Of a stretch of 64,000 nt of DNA, positions 18,366-26,077 are shown piece after piece (position 1 is the stretch's first letter; the number at the start of each line of letters is the position of its first letter). The DNA lies in contig CAYGWX010000001.1 of the NCBI GenBank assembly GCA_964353855.1, forward strand, positions 63,504 through 127,503, written 5' to 3'. The stretch comes from CAYGWX01 sp964353855 [NCBI: uncultured bacterium]. Lineage in GTDB: Bacteria > Edwardsbacteria > CAYGWX01. The notes under the pieces were generated by a model. That model was not told the origin of the DNA. It was given only the letters and a program-made list of their open reading frames with translations, and searched no databases. The position numbers were made by a program, and so were the translations under genes.

Positions 18366-20390
18366 ATGAGCAAGGTTAGTCAAAGCCTCTGGCAGGGCCG
18401 GATCGTCCGGCAAGCGGTCCTCGGGGCATTCGCCCGCTTGGACCCCAGGACCCTGTGGCGCAATCCCGTGATGCTGGCCGTGGAAGCGGTCTCGGTGATC
18501 ACGACCCTGATCACCTTAACCGGACACGATTTCCGGTTCAACCTTCAGATCAGCCTCTGGCTGTGGTTCACGGTCTTGTTCGCCAATTTCGCCGAAGCCC
18601 TGGCCGAGGGCCGAGGCAAAGCCCAGGCCGAGGCTTTGCGCCAGGGGCGGAGCGAGGCTCAGGCTCTGCGCATACTCCCCGACGGGAGAAACGAAACCAT
18701 CCCCGCCCTCGATTTGAGAAAAGGAGACCGGGTCCGGGTGGCTCCCGGAGAGCTCATCCCCAGCGACGGCGAGATCATCGAAGGGGTCGCCCTGGTGGAC
18801 GAGTCCGCGGTCACCGGCGAATCCGCCCCGGTCATCCGGGAATCCGGCGGGGACCGCAGCGGCGTGACCGGCGGGACGAAAGTCATCTCGGGGACCGTGA
18901 CCATCCGGATCACGGCCAATCCCGGGGAAACCTTCCTGGATCAGATGATCGGGATGGTGGAATCCTCAAACCGTCAGAAAACCCCCAACGAGAAGGCGTT
19001 GGAGATCCTGCTCATCAGCCTCACGGCCTTATTCATCGTCGTAGTCGTCACCCTGAAAGCATTCGGCGGATTCATGGGGGTCTCCCTGTCGGTGCCGGTC
19101 CTGATCGCCCTGCTGGTTTGCCTGATGCCTACCACCATCGGGGGGCTTCTGCCCGCGATCGGGATCTCCGGAATGGACCGGTTGTTACGGCACAACGTGA
19201 TTGCGATGAGCGGCCGGGCCGTGGAGGCCTCCGGCGACGTGGACGTGGTCCTCATGGACAAGACCGGGACCATCACCCTGGGGAACCGGATGGCCGATTT
19301 GTTCATTCCCTCCGAAGGGACCTCCGAAGAGGAGTTGTCCACCTCGGCGATGCTGGCTTCGTTGGCCGACGAAACCCCGGAGGGTCGGAGCATCGTAGGG
19401 CTGGCCAAGGAACAGTTGAAGATCAAAGGCCGGGACATCCGTCCCCCGGAGGGCGCAACCTTCTCGGCGTTCAGCGTCGAGACCAGGATGAGCGGCATCG
19501 ATTTCGAAGGCCACCGCATCCGCAAGGGCTCTTCCGACGCCATCGCGGAATTCGTCACGGGCCTGGGAGGTCGGGTTTCCGAAAAAGTGACCCTGGCCGT
19601 GGAAACCATCGCCCGCGAGGGAGGAACTCCCCTGGTCGTGGCAGACTCCGGTAGGGTCCTGGGGGTGATCCGCTTGAAGGATGTCCTCAAGAAAGGCATT
19701 AAAGAGCGCCTGCACCAACTCCGGCTGATGGGCATCCGCTCGGTCATGATTACCGGGGACAACCCCCTGACCGCCGCGGCCATCGCCGCCGAGGCCGGGG
19801 TAGACGACTTCATCTCCCAGGCCCGGCCGGAGAACAAGCTCGAGATCATCCGCCGCTATCAGGGTGAGGCCCATCTCGTGGCCATGATCGGGGACGGCAC
19901 CAACGACGCCCCGGCCCTGGCCCAGGCCGACGTCGCCGTGGCCATGAACGCCGGCACCCAGGCGGCCCGCGAAGCGGCCAACATGGTCGACCTGGACTCC
20001 AACCCAACCAAGTTGCTGGACATCGTCGAGATCGGAAAGCAGATTCTGATCACCCGGGGGGCCTTGACCACGTTCAGCATCGCCAACGATGTGGCCAAGT
20101 ACTTCGCGATCCTCCCCGCCCTTTTCGCGGCCCAGTACCCCGTGCTCTCAGGTTTGAACGTCATGCGGCTCCACAGCCCGGCGAGCGCCGTCCTGGCTGC
20201 GGTCATCTTCAACGCCCTGATCATCCCGGCTCTCATCCCCCTGTCCCTTCGCGGGGTGAAATACAAGCCGGTCTCCGCGGTCGCGATTATGCAGAATAAC
20301 CTCCTGGTCTACGGCCTGGGCGGGGTCGTGCTTCCTTTTATCGGAATCAAACTGCTCGACCAGCTCTTGGTCCTGTTGAGGATCGTATAG
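18366..20390 (+). CDS. kdpB: Potassium-transporting ATPase subunit B (KdpB)
   Basis: 674 residues. This is the P-type ATPase catalytic subunit. It shows the actuator loop [10 protein letters not shown], the phosphorylation motif [11 protein letters not shown] (Asp near 298), the nucleotide-binding region [10 protein letters not shown], and the hinge [20 protein letters not shown]. The stop is directly followed by the kdpC ATG. All catalytic residues appear intact. Confidence 0.97.
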   Translation: MSKVSQSLWQGRIVRQAVLGAFARLDPRTLWRNPVMLAVEAVSVITTLITLTGHDFRFNLQISLWLWFTVLFANFAEALAEGRGKAQAEALRQGRSEAQALRILPDGRNETIPALDLRKGDRVRVAPGELIPSDGEIIEGVALVDESAVTGESAPVIRESGGDRSGVTGGTKVISGTVTIRITANPGETFLDQMIGMVESSNRQKTPNEKALEILLISLTALFIVVVVTLKAFGGFMGVSLSVPVLIALLVCLMPTTIGGLLPAIGISGMDRLLRHNVIAMSGRAVEASGDVDVVLMDKTGTITLGNRMADLFIPSEGTSEEELSTSAMLASLADETPEGRSIVGLAKEQLKIKGRDIRPPEGATFSAFSVETRMSGIDFEGHRIRKGSSDAIAEFVTGLGGRVSEKVTLAVETIAREGGTPLVVADSGRVLGVIRLKDVLKKGIKERLHQLRLMGIRSVMITGDNPLTAAAIAAEAGVDDFISQARPENKLEIIRRYQGEAHLVAMIGDGTNDAPALAQADVAVAMNAGTQAAREAANMVDLDSNPTKLLDIVEIGKQILITRGALTTFSIANDVAKYFAILPALFAAQYPVLSGLNVMRLHSPASAVLAAVIFNALIIPALIPLSLRGVKYKPVSAVAIMQNNLLVYGLGGVVLPFIGIKLLDQLLVLLRIV

Positions 20391-20963
20391 ATGTTCCAGA
20401 GACAGCTTAAGATCGCCATTCGGATTTTCGTCACCCTGACCCTTCTGACCGGGGTGGTATACCCGCTCGTCATCACGGCCTTCTCCCAGGCCTTTTTCCG
20501 CTACCGGGCCAACGGCAGTCTGATCCGCGTCCAGGATCGTGTGGTGGGCTCCGAGCTCCTAGCCCAAAGGTTCACCAGTCCAAAGTACTTCCAGAGCCGT
20601 CCGTCCGCGGTGGACTACAATGCTGCGGGCTCGGGAGCCTCGAACTGGGGTCCAACCAGTCGGCAGTTAATTGAAGCCGTAAAGGGTCGGGTCGAGCAGG
20701 TCCGGAAGGATAACGGATTACCGGAGAATGCCCCGGTTCCGGCGGACTTGGTCACGGCCTCAGGGTCGGGCCTTGATCCTCACATCAGTTTAGAGAGCGC
20801 CCTGCTTCAGGTTCCCCGGATAGCGATCCAAAGGAACCTTGCCACGGAACGCCTGGCCCATTGGGTTAAGATTTCCTCCAAACCGAACTGGCTGGGGACC
20901 GGACTGGATCGGGTGAACGTGCTCAAGCTCAATGTCGCTTTGGATACATTACACCTCCCGTAA
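20391..20963 (+). CDS. kdpC: Potassium-transporting ATPase subunit C (KdpC)
   Basis: 190 residues: one N-terminal transmembrane helix (about 10-30) followed by the periplasmic KdpC domain with signature blocks VVGSELLAQRFTSPKYFQSRPSA, read in parts, and SGLDPHISLESALLQVPRIA. It stabilises the KdpAB complex. The start abuts the kdpB stop. Confidence 0.95.
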   Translation: MFQRQLKIAIRIFVTLTLLTGVVYPLVITAFSQAFFRYRANGSLIRVQDRVVGSELLAQRFTSPKYFQSRPSAVDYNAAGSGASNWGPTSRQLIEAVKGRVEQVRKDNGLPENAPVPADLVTASGSGLDPHISLESALLQVPRIAIQRNLATERLAHWVKISSKPNWLGTGLDRVNVLKLNVALDTLHLP

Positions 20964-20992
20964 AAGGGACTCTTAAAGAGAGAAAACCGACC

Positions 20993-22954
20993 ATGCCCAG
21001 GAACGGCCGTCCAAACCCCTACGACCTCCTCCGGGAGTTGAAGGAAGAGGAACCCGCCCCGCCTGAGAAGAAAAGCCGACTGACGATCTTCCTCGGTTAC
21101 GCGGCCGGGGTCGGGAAAACGTATACCATGCTGCAACGGGCCCGGCTGGCCAAGGGCCAGCAGGTGGACATTGTGGTTGGGTTGGCCGAGACCCACGGTC
21201 GGGTGGAGACCGAAGCCCTGCTCGAAGGCCTGGAGATCATCCCCCGGAGACAGATCGAGTACGGCGGCCTGGTCCTGGAGGAGATGGACCTGGATGCCAT
21301 CCTCACCCGGCGTCCGCAGGTCGTGTTGGTGGACGAGCTGGCCCACACCAACGCCCCCGGATCCCGTCACGCCAAGCGCTATCAGGATGTGGAGGAGCTG
21401 CTGAACGCCGGGATCAGCGTGTTCACGACCCTGAACGTCCAACATATCGAAAGCGCCAACGATGTGGTTTTTCAGATCTCGGGCATCCGGGTTCAGGAGA
21501 CCGTGCCGGATTCGATCCTGGAGCGGGCCGACGACCTGGCTCTGGTGGACCTTCCCCCCGAGGAGCTCTTGAAGCGGTTCCGGGAGGGCAAGGTCTACAT
21601 CCCGGCCAAGGCCGAGCAGGCCATCCGCCGCTTCTTCCAGACCGGCAACCTGATGGCCCTGCGCGAGCTCGCCCTGCGGGTCACGGCCCGTCGAGTCGAG
21701 GACGAGATGGTCAGTTACATGAAGGAGCATGCCATCAAGGGACCCTGGCCCTCCGGTATCCGGCTGATGGTCTGCGTCGGCCACAACCCGGCCTCCCAGC
21801 GGATGATCCGCCTGGCTCATCAGATGGCCCAGGACCTGGGCGCGGAGTGGTATGCCGTCCATGTGGAGTCGCCCTTTCAGCGCCCGCTCTCGGACAGTGC
21901 CTGGGAGCAGCTTTCCTCCAATTTAAGGTTGGCCGAGGAGCTGGGAGGGAGAGAGGTCCTTCTGGTGGGCACTCCCCTGGCTCAGGAGCTCATGGACTTC
22001 GCCCGGGTGAACAACGTAACCCTCATCTTTTTGGGGGCATCCAAGAGGCCCTGGTGGAAGCTGGTGGGGCGTGGCAACCTGGTCGATGAGTTGATCCGGG
22101 TCCGGGGTCCGATCAACATCCTGGTGGGCGGAGCCCAGGAGGGAGAGAGCCGTTTCGAGCCCAAGCTGCGGCTCTTGAGGAATGCCGATTGGCCGGCCTT
22201 TCTCTGGAGCATCTTGGTGATCGCGGCCGCGACGCTCCTCTGCTTTCCTCTCAGGGTCCGTCATGAATTCGTGAACTTCGTGATGATCCAGCTCCTGGCT
22301 GTGGTGGTCTGCGGCGTGGTCTGGGGCAAACGGGCGGGTTTTCTGGCCTCCCTCCTGGCCGTGGCCGCCCTGGACTTCTTTTTCATCAGACCGTACTTCT
22401 CCTTTGCCGTGGCCGATGTCCGACTTCTGCCCACCTTTCTCGTGTTCGTTGGAGTAGCGCTGGCGATAAGCTGGCTCGCGGACCTCGTCCGGCGCCAGGG
22501 CCAGAACGCCAAACAGAGGGAGCAGTTCGTGACCGGGCTGTATGATTTCAGCCGGAATATGATGGAAGCCCGGGAGCGGGACGATGTCCTCGTTCGGGCC
22601 ACGTCCACTTTCGCCCGGACCTTCGAGTGCGAGGTGACCATCCTGCTTCCGGATGAGAAGGGCGAGCTGTGCGTTCAGGCCCAGTCGGAGGGGGCGATTC
22701 CTTTCAACGAGAAGGAGATCGCGGTCTCTACCTGGGCTTTCCGCAACAAGCAGTCCGCCGGCCGGGGCACGGAAACGCTCACCTCTTCAGTCTGGTTCCA
22801 CCTGCCCCTCCTGACCCATGCCGAGGTTTACGGGGTTCTGGCCGTGCGGGTAACGGACCCGGAGAAATGGGAGGAATTCAAATCCCCGGACCGGCGCAAG
22901 CTCCTGGAGTCCTTCGCCAGCATCGTGGCCCTGGCCCTGTTCCGCCTGAAATAG
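20993..22954 (+). CDS. kdpD: KdpD-type osmosensor lacking the histidine kinase domain
   Basis: 653 residues. The N-terminal KdpD domain has Walker A GYAAGVGKTYTML (about 34-46) and DELAHTNAPGSRHAKRYQD. A universal-stress-protein domain follows (about 250-370), then four hydrophobic DUF4118 helices (about 395-500), then a GAF-like domain ending near the C-terminus (ALALFRLK). E. coli KdpD continues for about 240 more residues with HisKA and HATPase domains. Here the gene stops just before them, and there is no H-box or N/G-box and no kdpE downstream. A strong terminator at 23030 follows, so this looks like a genuine shorter form rather than a recent frameshift. It may regulate the pump directly or signal to a kinase elsewhere. 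Confidence 0.9.
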   Translation: MPRNGRPNPYDLLRELKEEEPAPPEKKSRLTIFLGYAAGVGKTYTMLQRARLAKGQQVDIVVGLAETHGRVETEALLEGLEIIPRRQIEYGGLVLEEMDLDAILTRRPQVVLVDELAHTNAPGSRHAKRYQDVEELLNAGISVFTTLNVQHIESANDVVFQISGIRVQETVPDSILERADDLALVDLPPEELLKRFREGKVYIPAKAEQAIRRFFQTGNLMALRELALRVTARRVEDEMVSYMKEHAIKGPWPSGIRLMVCVGHNPASQRMIRLAHQMAQDLGAEWYAVHVESPFQRPLSDSAWEQLSSNLRLAEELGGREVLLVGTPLAQELMDFARVNNVTLIFLGASKRPWWKLVGRGNLVDELIRVRGPINILVGGAQEGESRFEPKLRLLRNADWPAFLWSILVIAAATLLCFPLRVRHEFVNFVMIQLLAVVVCGVVWGKRAGFLASLLAVAALDFFFIRPYFSFAVADVRLLPTFLVFVGVALAISWLADLVRRQGQNAKQREQFVTGLYDFSRNMMEARERDDVLVRATSTFARTFECEVTILLPDEKGELCVQAQSEGAIPFNEKEIAVSTWAFRNKQSAGRGTETLTSSVWFHLPLLTHAEVYGVLAVRVTDPEKWEEFKSPDRRKLLESFASIVALALFRLK

Positions 22955-23029
22955 CCGGCCTGGTCGTTAAATAAAACCTTCGGAAAGGATGTCCTCCCTT
23001 CTCTCGATGGGTGAATTTAATCTTTTTGG

Positions 23030-23063
23030 GAGAGGCCCGTCGCAAGCCGGGCCTCTCTCTTTT
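23030..23063 (+). terminator. Rho-independent terminator after the kdp operon
   Basis: A 10-bp stem, GAGAGGCCCG / CGGGCCTCTC (23030-23039 and 23048-23057), has an 8-nt loop and is followed by TCTTTT. Confidence 0.85.
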
Positions 23064-23136
23064 GGGCCTTTAAGCCGGGTCTTCAGGTTGGGTCGTTTGA
23101 ACCTGACCCCTAATCCCTAACCCCTGCTTTTTTGGC

Positions 23137-23787
23137 CTACGGCACGATGACCTTTCCCTGCTCATAGCTTCCTCTTCCCCCGTCCGAGAGCACTTGCCTG
23201 GCCTTGACCCCAATCCTCCATCCCGTGGGATTTCCCCCGAAGGTGTAGGCTCCTGAGGTTCCGTCTGCGTATACCCTGTGCCGGTAGCGGAACTGGTGAA
23301 GTTTCCTTGATGGCAGCTCGGCCTGGGTCCAGAGGTCCACGAGGACTCCGGCTAACAAGGGTGTCCAGGTGGCTGTGGCTTCTCCCGGCCCGGGTCCGGG
23401 GATTAAGGCGAATCCGGGCACGCCCGAGGGCATGGGCAAACTTGGGGGGATGAGGGCCAGGGGCTGGCCCGTGTCTACGAGCACGGTGTTGGTCCAGATG
23501 AACCCGGCGATGCCTGTCCAGCGGATCTGGTTTCCGGTCAGGGGGTCTGTGGGGCTCATGAGCAGGGCGAAGGCTTCCCAGAGGGCCCGCTGGCTGTCGC
23601 TGAGCCTGGGCCAGGTCTTGGTGACTGTGGTGAGGTTTCCCCGCACTTCTTCCTGGCGCGGGGTCTTGGGGTTTCTGGGCATGACGAGTCTGCGGGCCCA
23701 GTGGATGCCCCGCCAGAAGCCCAGGACCAGGGCGTCGGCGAACCGGCCCCGGGCGTCTGCGGAGTGTATCGGCGCTCTCAGCTTCAT
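23137..23787 (-). CDS. Hypothetical protein of about 216 residues
   Basis: I do not recognise the family. The N-terminal half is basic and Trp-rich (FWRGIHWARRLVMPRNPKTP, then WPRLSDSQRALWEAFA). The C-terminal half is beta-rich with a Pro-Gly linker (IPGPGPGEATATWTP) and ends RGSYEQGKVIVP. There is no signal peptide or membrane segment. The central segment may be an Ig or FN3-like module. The ATG is supported by AAAGGAGGAAGAG just upstream on the minus strand. Codon use fits the GC-rich neighbours. Confidence 0.6.
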   Translation of the reverse strand: MKLRAPIHSADARGRFADALVLGFWRGIHWARRLVMPRNPKTPRQEEVRGNLTTVTKTWPRLSDSQRALWEAFALLMSPTDPLTGNQIRWTGIAGFIWTNTVLVDTGQPLALIPPSLPMPSGVPGFALIPGPGPGEATATWTPLLAGVLVDLWTQAELPSRKLHQFRYRHRVYADGTSGAYTFGGNPTGWRIGVKARQVLSDGGRGSYEQGKVIVP

Positions 23788-24391
23788 CTCTTCCTCCTTT
23801 TGCTATGTGTACTAAGCAGTTTTTTGGGCTTTTGGCCCTTTCTCCGGTTGTTGTCTAACAACCAACAACTAACAACGAACAACCGTCTTTGCATATTTTA
23901 TCCTTTGTCCCTCCACTATATGGCGCAGAAACGGCGTTTTGTCAAATGGGGTTTGGCGGGTTACGAAGAACAGGGGTTTTACAAGCTTCGGTTTTTTACG
24001 GAAATAAGAAAAATCGTATCTTCGTAACCCTCTTTTCGTCCCTCTCCCCCCCTGTGGCCGTCATTCCGGGCTTGACCCGGAATCCAGCGTCTTTTCTTCG
24101 TCTTTCATTCCGCATTCCGAACTCCGAAATCCGCATTGTGAAGGGTTGTCATTCCTGGCCTGCCCCGATGTCGTCTATCGGGGACCCGATCCGGAATCCA
24201 GTGACTTTCCCCCTTAGCAAAAGGGGGATTATGGGGGGTTTGTCAGTGTCGTCATGGAGCCTGCCCCGAGGCTTTGCCTTTACGTTTCTACCGTTTCAAC
24301 CGACTCGATCGTAGCGCAGCGATCCAACGGGCGTTTTGGTAAAGGGGCGGGTTGGGCTTGACTTTAGGGGTGGTTTTCAATATAATACGGG
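23788..24391. repeat. Repeat-rich gap with several dispersed inverted repeats
   Basis: I see no gene in this gap. It holds a quasi-tandem run at 23848-23885 (CTAACAACCAACAACTAACA and on). A 12-bp inverted repeat, GGGTTACGAAGA (23958-23969) and TCTTCGTAACCC (24019-24030), lies 49 bp apart. Two related palindromic units beginning GTCATTCC and ending GGAATCCAG occur at 24060-24087 (ATTCCGGG / CCCGGAAT arms) and 24148-24201; the second carries a nested CCCCGAT / ATCGGGG pair. A third hairpin type, CCCCCTTAGCAAAAGGGGG, is near 24209-24227. These resemble short intergenic repeats common in many bacterial genomes. Confidence 0.7.
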
Positions 24392-24399
24392 GTGTTTGG

Positions 24400-24619
24400 A
24401 AGATGGGGAAGCGTGTCCCTACGAGTCTATGAATGTACAGGGCAATGCGTCAAGGTTTTGGAGGAAGGAGTTCGAGAAGCGGGGCAGCATCGGTATGAGT
24501 GGGATGGTAGGGATTTCGGAGGACGGATTCTGCCTGCTGGGGTGTACTTCTGCCGGCTGGTTTCGAGTGGCGAAGGGTCGGGGGGTAGTCAAATGATCAA
24601 GTTGGTCTTAGTACGATAG
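24400..24619 (+). pseudogene. Orphan C-terminal sorting-domain fragment
   Basis: The frame ending at TAG 24617-24619 encodes about 70 residues: VSLRVYECTGQCVKVLEEGV, then WDGRDFGGRILPAGVYFCRL and MIKLVLVR. This is a near copy of the last 70 residues of the next gene's product (VSLQIYDCTGRQVKRLQEGV ... RILPAGVYLCHL ... IKMIFTK). No body of a secreted protein precedes it, and the upstream sequence is repeat DNA. It is best read as the remnant of a duplicated secreted-protein gene. It ends 11 bp before the next ATG. Confidence 0.7.
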
Positions 24620-24630
24620 AAAGAAGAGAC

Positions 24631-26061
24631 ATGAAAAAGGTAATGACTTTAATCTTGCTGGGCGTTATCTTGCCGCTTAACTCTGGGTCGGTTTTTGCCC
24701 AGTGGTCCCACCTGAGGATCGCAAGGGGCTGGGATTTGGCTTATGGCGTCACCATCGGGAAGGGGCGGAACGACGACACGGTCAGGATTTATTTTGCAGG
24801 GGATAGTTCTGGAGGGACGACTTGGCCTGTGTTGTACGAGTATACATATCAAGGGGGAGCATGGGTTAAAACTTCATCGTTTGTAGATTACGCGGGTTAT
24901 TTAACAGTGGCTGACGCCAGAAATGACAGCGTCCAGCGGGTCTATTATAACCGCTTCGGTCCTGTAGAATTAAGTTTTGTAAGTGGAAATTGGGTCCGAG
25001 ATACCTTGCCTCGATTTAGTACTCACTGGGGCATAGCATGTGGATCGGGGAGAAATGATGGAAGGCGGAGACTTTATGTTCCAGGTTATATCGATGGCCA
25101 TATGTATGAGTACGATTATATGATTGACCATTGGGTGATTACGGACATGGGCGCCTGTGGTAGTGGGTCAAATTTAAAAGGCGTTGTCCTTGGTCAGGGG
25201 CGCAACGATGGTCTAATTCGGATCTATACAGCTCATACCAATGGCCATATCTACGAATATAGTGATTCGAGTGGAAATTGGCATGTTGTTGATATGGGGT
25301 CGATTGTTCCTGGTGTTGGTCTTCCTGGTTTTATTGCCATTGGTGATGGGCGTAACGATGGGGTGCAACGGATTTATGTATCGGTAGACACGTTAGGACC
25401 GACGGACAAGGGGATTATCGCCGAATATTCGTATGAAGGTGGAAACTGGGTGATACGCTGGATAGGGGATAATTGGTTATGGTTTTGGCCCGTGGCAGTA
25501 GGGCGAGGACGAAACGACTCACTGAATAGGGTTTATGGAGCAGGTGCAGATAGTCATATATACGAGTTTCGTTATCAAACTGGCCAATGGGTAAAAGCCG
25601 ATATTGGGGCTGGAGAAACAAATATTTATGGGCCTGGAGATTTGATGATCGGAGATGGCCGTGGGGATGGTGTAGTGCGAGTCTACATGACGAACGATGC
25701 GGACCTCTACGAATTCACTTGGGAAGGAAGTGGGGTTGAGGTAAACCGGAGCGAATTTTACACCCGAGGAAAGGAGGTGAAATTAGTGCCAAATCGTCCT
25801 AATCCTTTCCGGGACAGGACGAAAATAAGTTATCAATTACCAGAGAGGATGGAGGTGAGTTTGCAGATATATGACTGTACGGGTCGGCAAGTGAAGAGGC
25901 TTCAGGAAGGAGTTCAAACAGCGGGATGGCATAGGTTCGAGTGGAATGGTTACGATGAGAGCGGAAGGATACTGCCTGCCGGAGTTTACTTGTGCCATCT
26001 AACGGTCGGGAGCGAGGAAAGACCAAGAAATCAAACGATCAAAATGATCTTTACCAAGTGA
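24631..26061 (+). CDS. Secreted repeat protein, probable beta-propeller, with C-terminal sorting domain
   Basis: 476 residues. The signal peptide (1-23) ends VFAQW. Seven repeats of roughly 50-60 residues each carry GxGRNDGxxRxY (for example IGKGRNDDTVRIY, GSGRNDGRRRLY, LGQGRNDGLIRIY, IGDGRNDGVQRIY). Most pair with a strand such as HIYEYS...GNWxVxDMG. Seven blades suggest a lectin-like propeller, by inference. The terminal domain (QIYDCTGRQVKRLQEGVQ ... PAGVYLCHL) is the FlgD/T9SS type. The gene is visibly more AT-rich than most of the window. It is the first gene of the unit ending at the 29621 terminator. Confidence 0.8.
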   Translation: MKKVMTLILLGVILPLNSGSVFAQWSHLRIARGWDLAYGVTIGKGRNDDTVRIYFAGDSSGGTTWPVLYEYTYQGGAWVKTSSFVDYAGYLTVADARNDSVQRVYYNRFGPVELSFVSGNWVRDTLPRFSTHWGIACGSGRNDGRRRLYVPGYIDGHMYEYDYMIDHWVITDMGACGSGSNLKGVVLGQGRNDGLIRIYTAHTNGHIYEYSDSSGNWHVVDMGSIVPGVGLPGFIAIGDGRNDGVQRIYVSVDTLGPTDKGIIAEYSYEGGNWVIRWIGDNWLWFWPVAVGRGRNDSLNRVYGAGADSHIYEFRYQTGQWVKADIGAGETNIYGPGDLMIGDGRGDGVVRVYMTNDADLYEFTWEGSGVEVNRSEFYTRGKEVKLVPNRPNPFRDRTKISYQLPERMEVSLQIYDCTGRQVKRLQEGVQTAGWHRFEWNGYDESGRILPAGVYLCHLTVGSEERPRNQTIKMIFTK

Positions 26062-26077
26062 AAGGAGGATCGGAAAA

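Noticed and set aside
22955-23136. Missing kinase domain of KdpD in another frame downstream
   Set aside because: The sequence after the stop is a terminator and repeat words; no H-box or ATPase motif appears in any frame.
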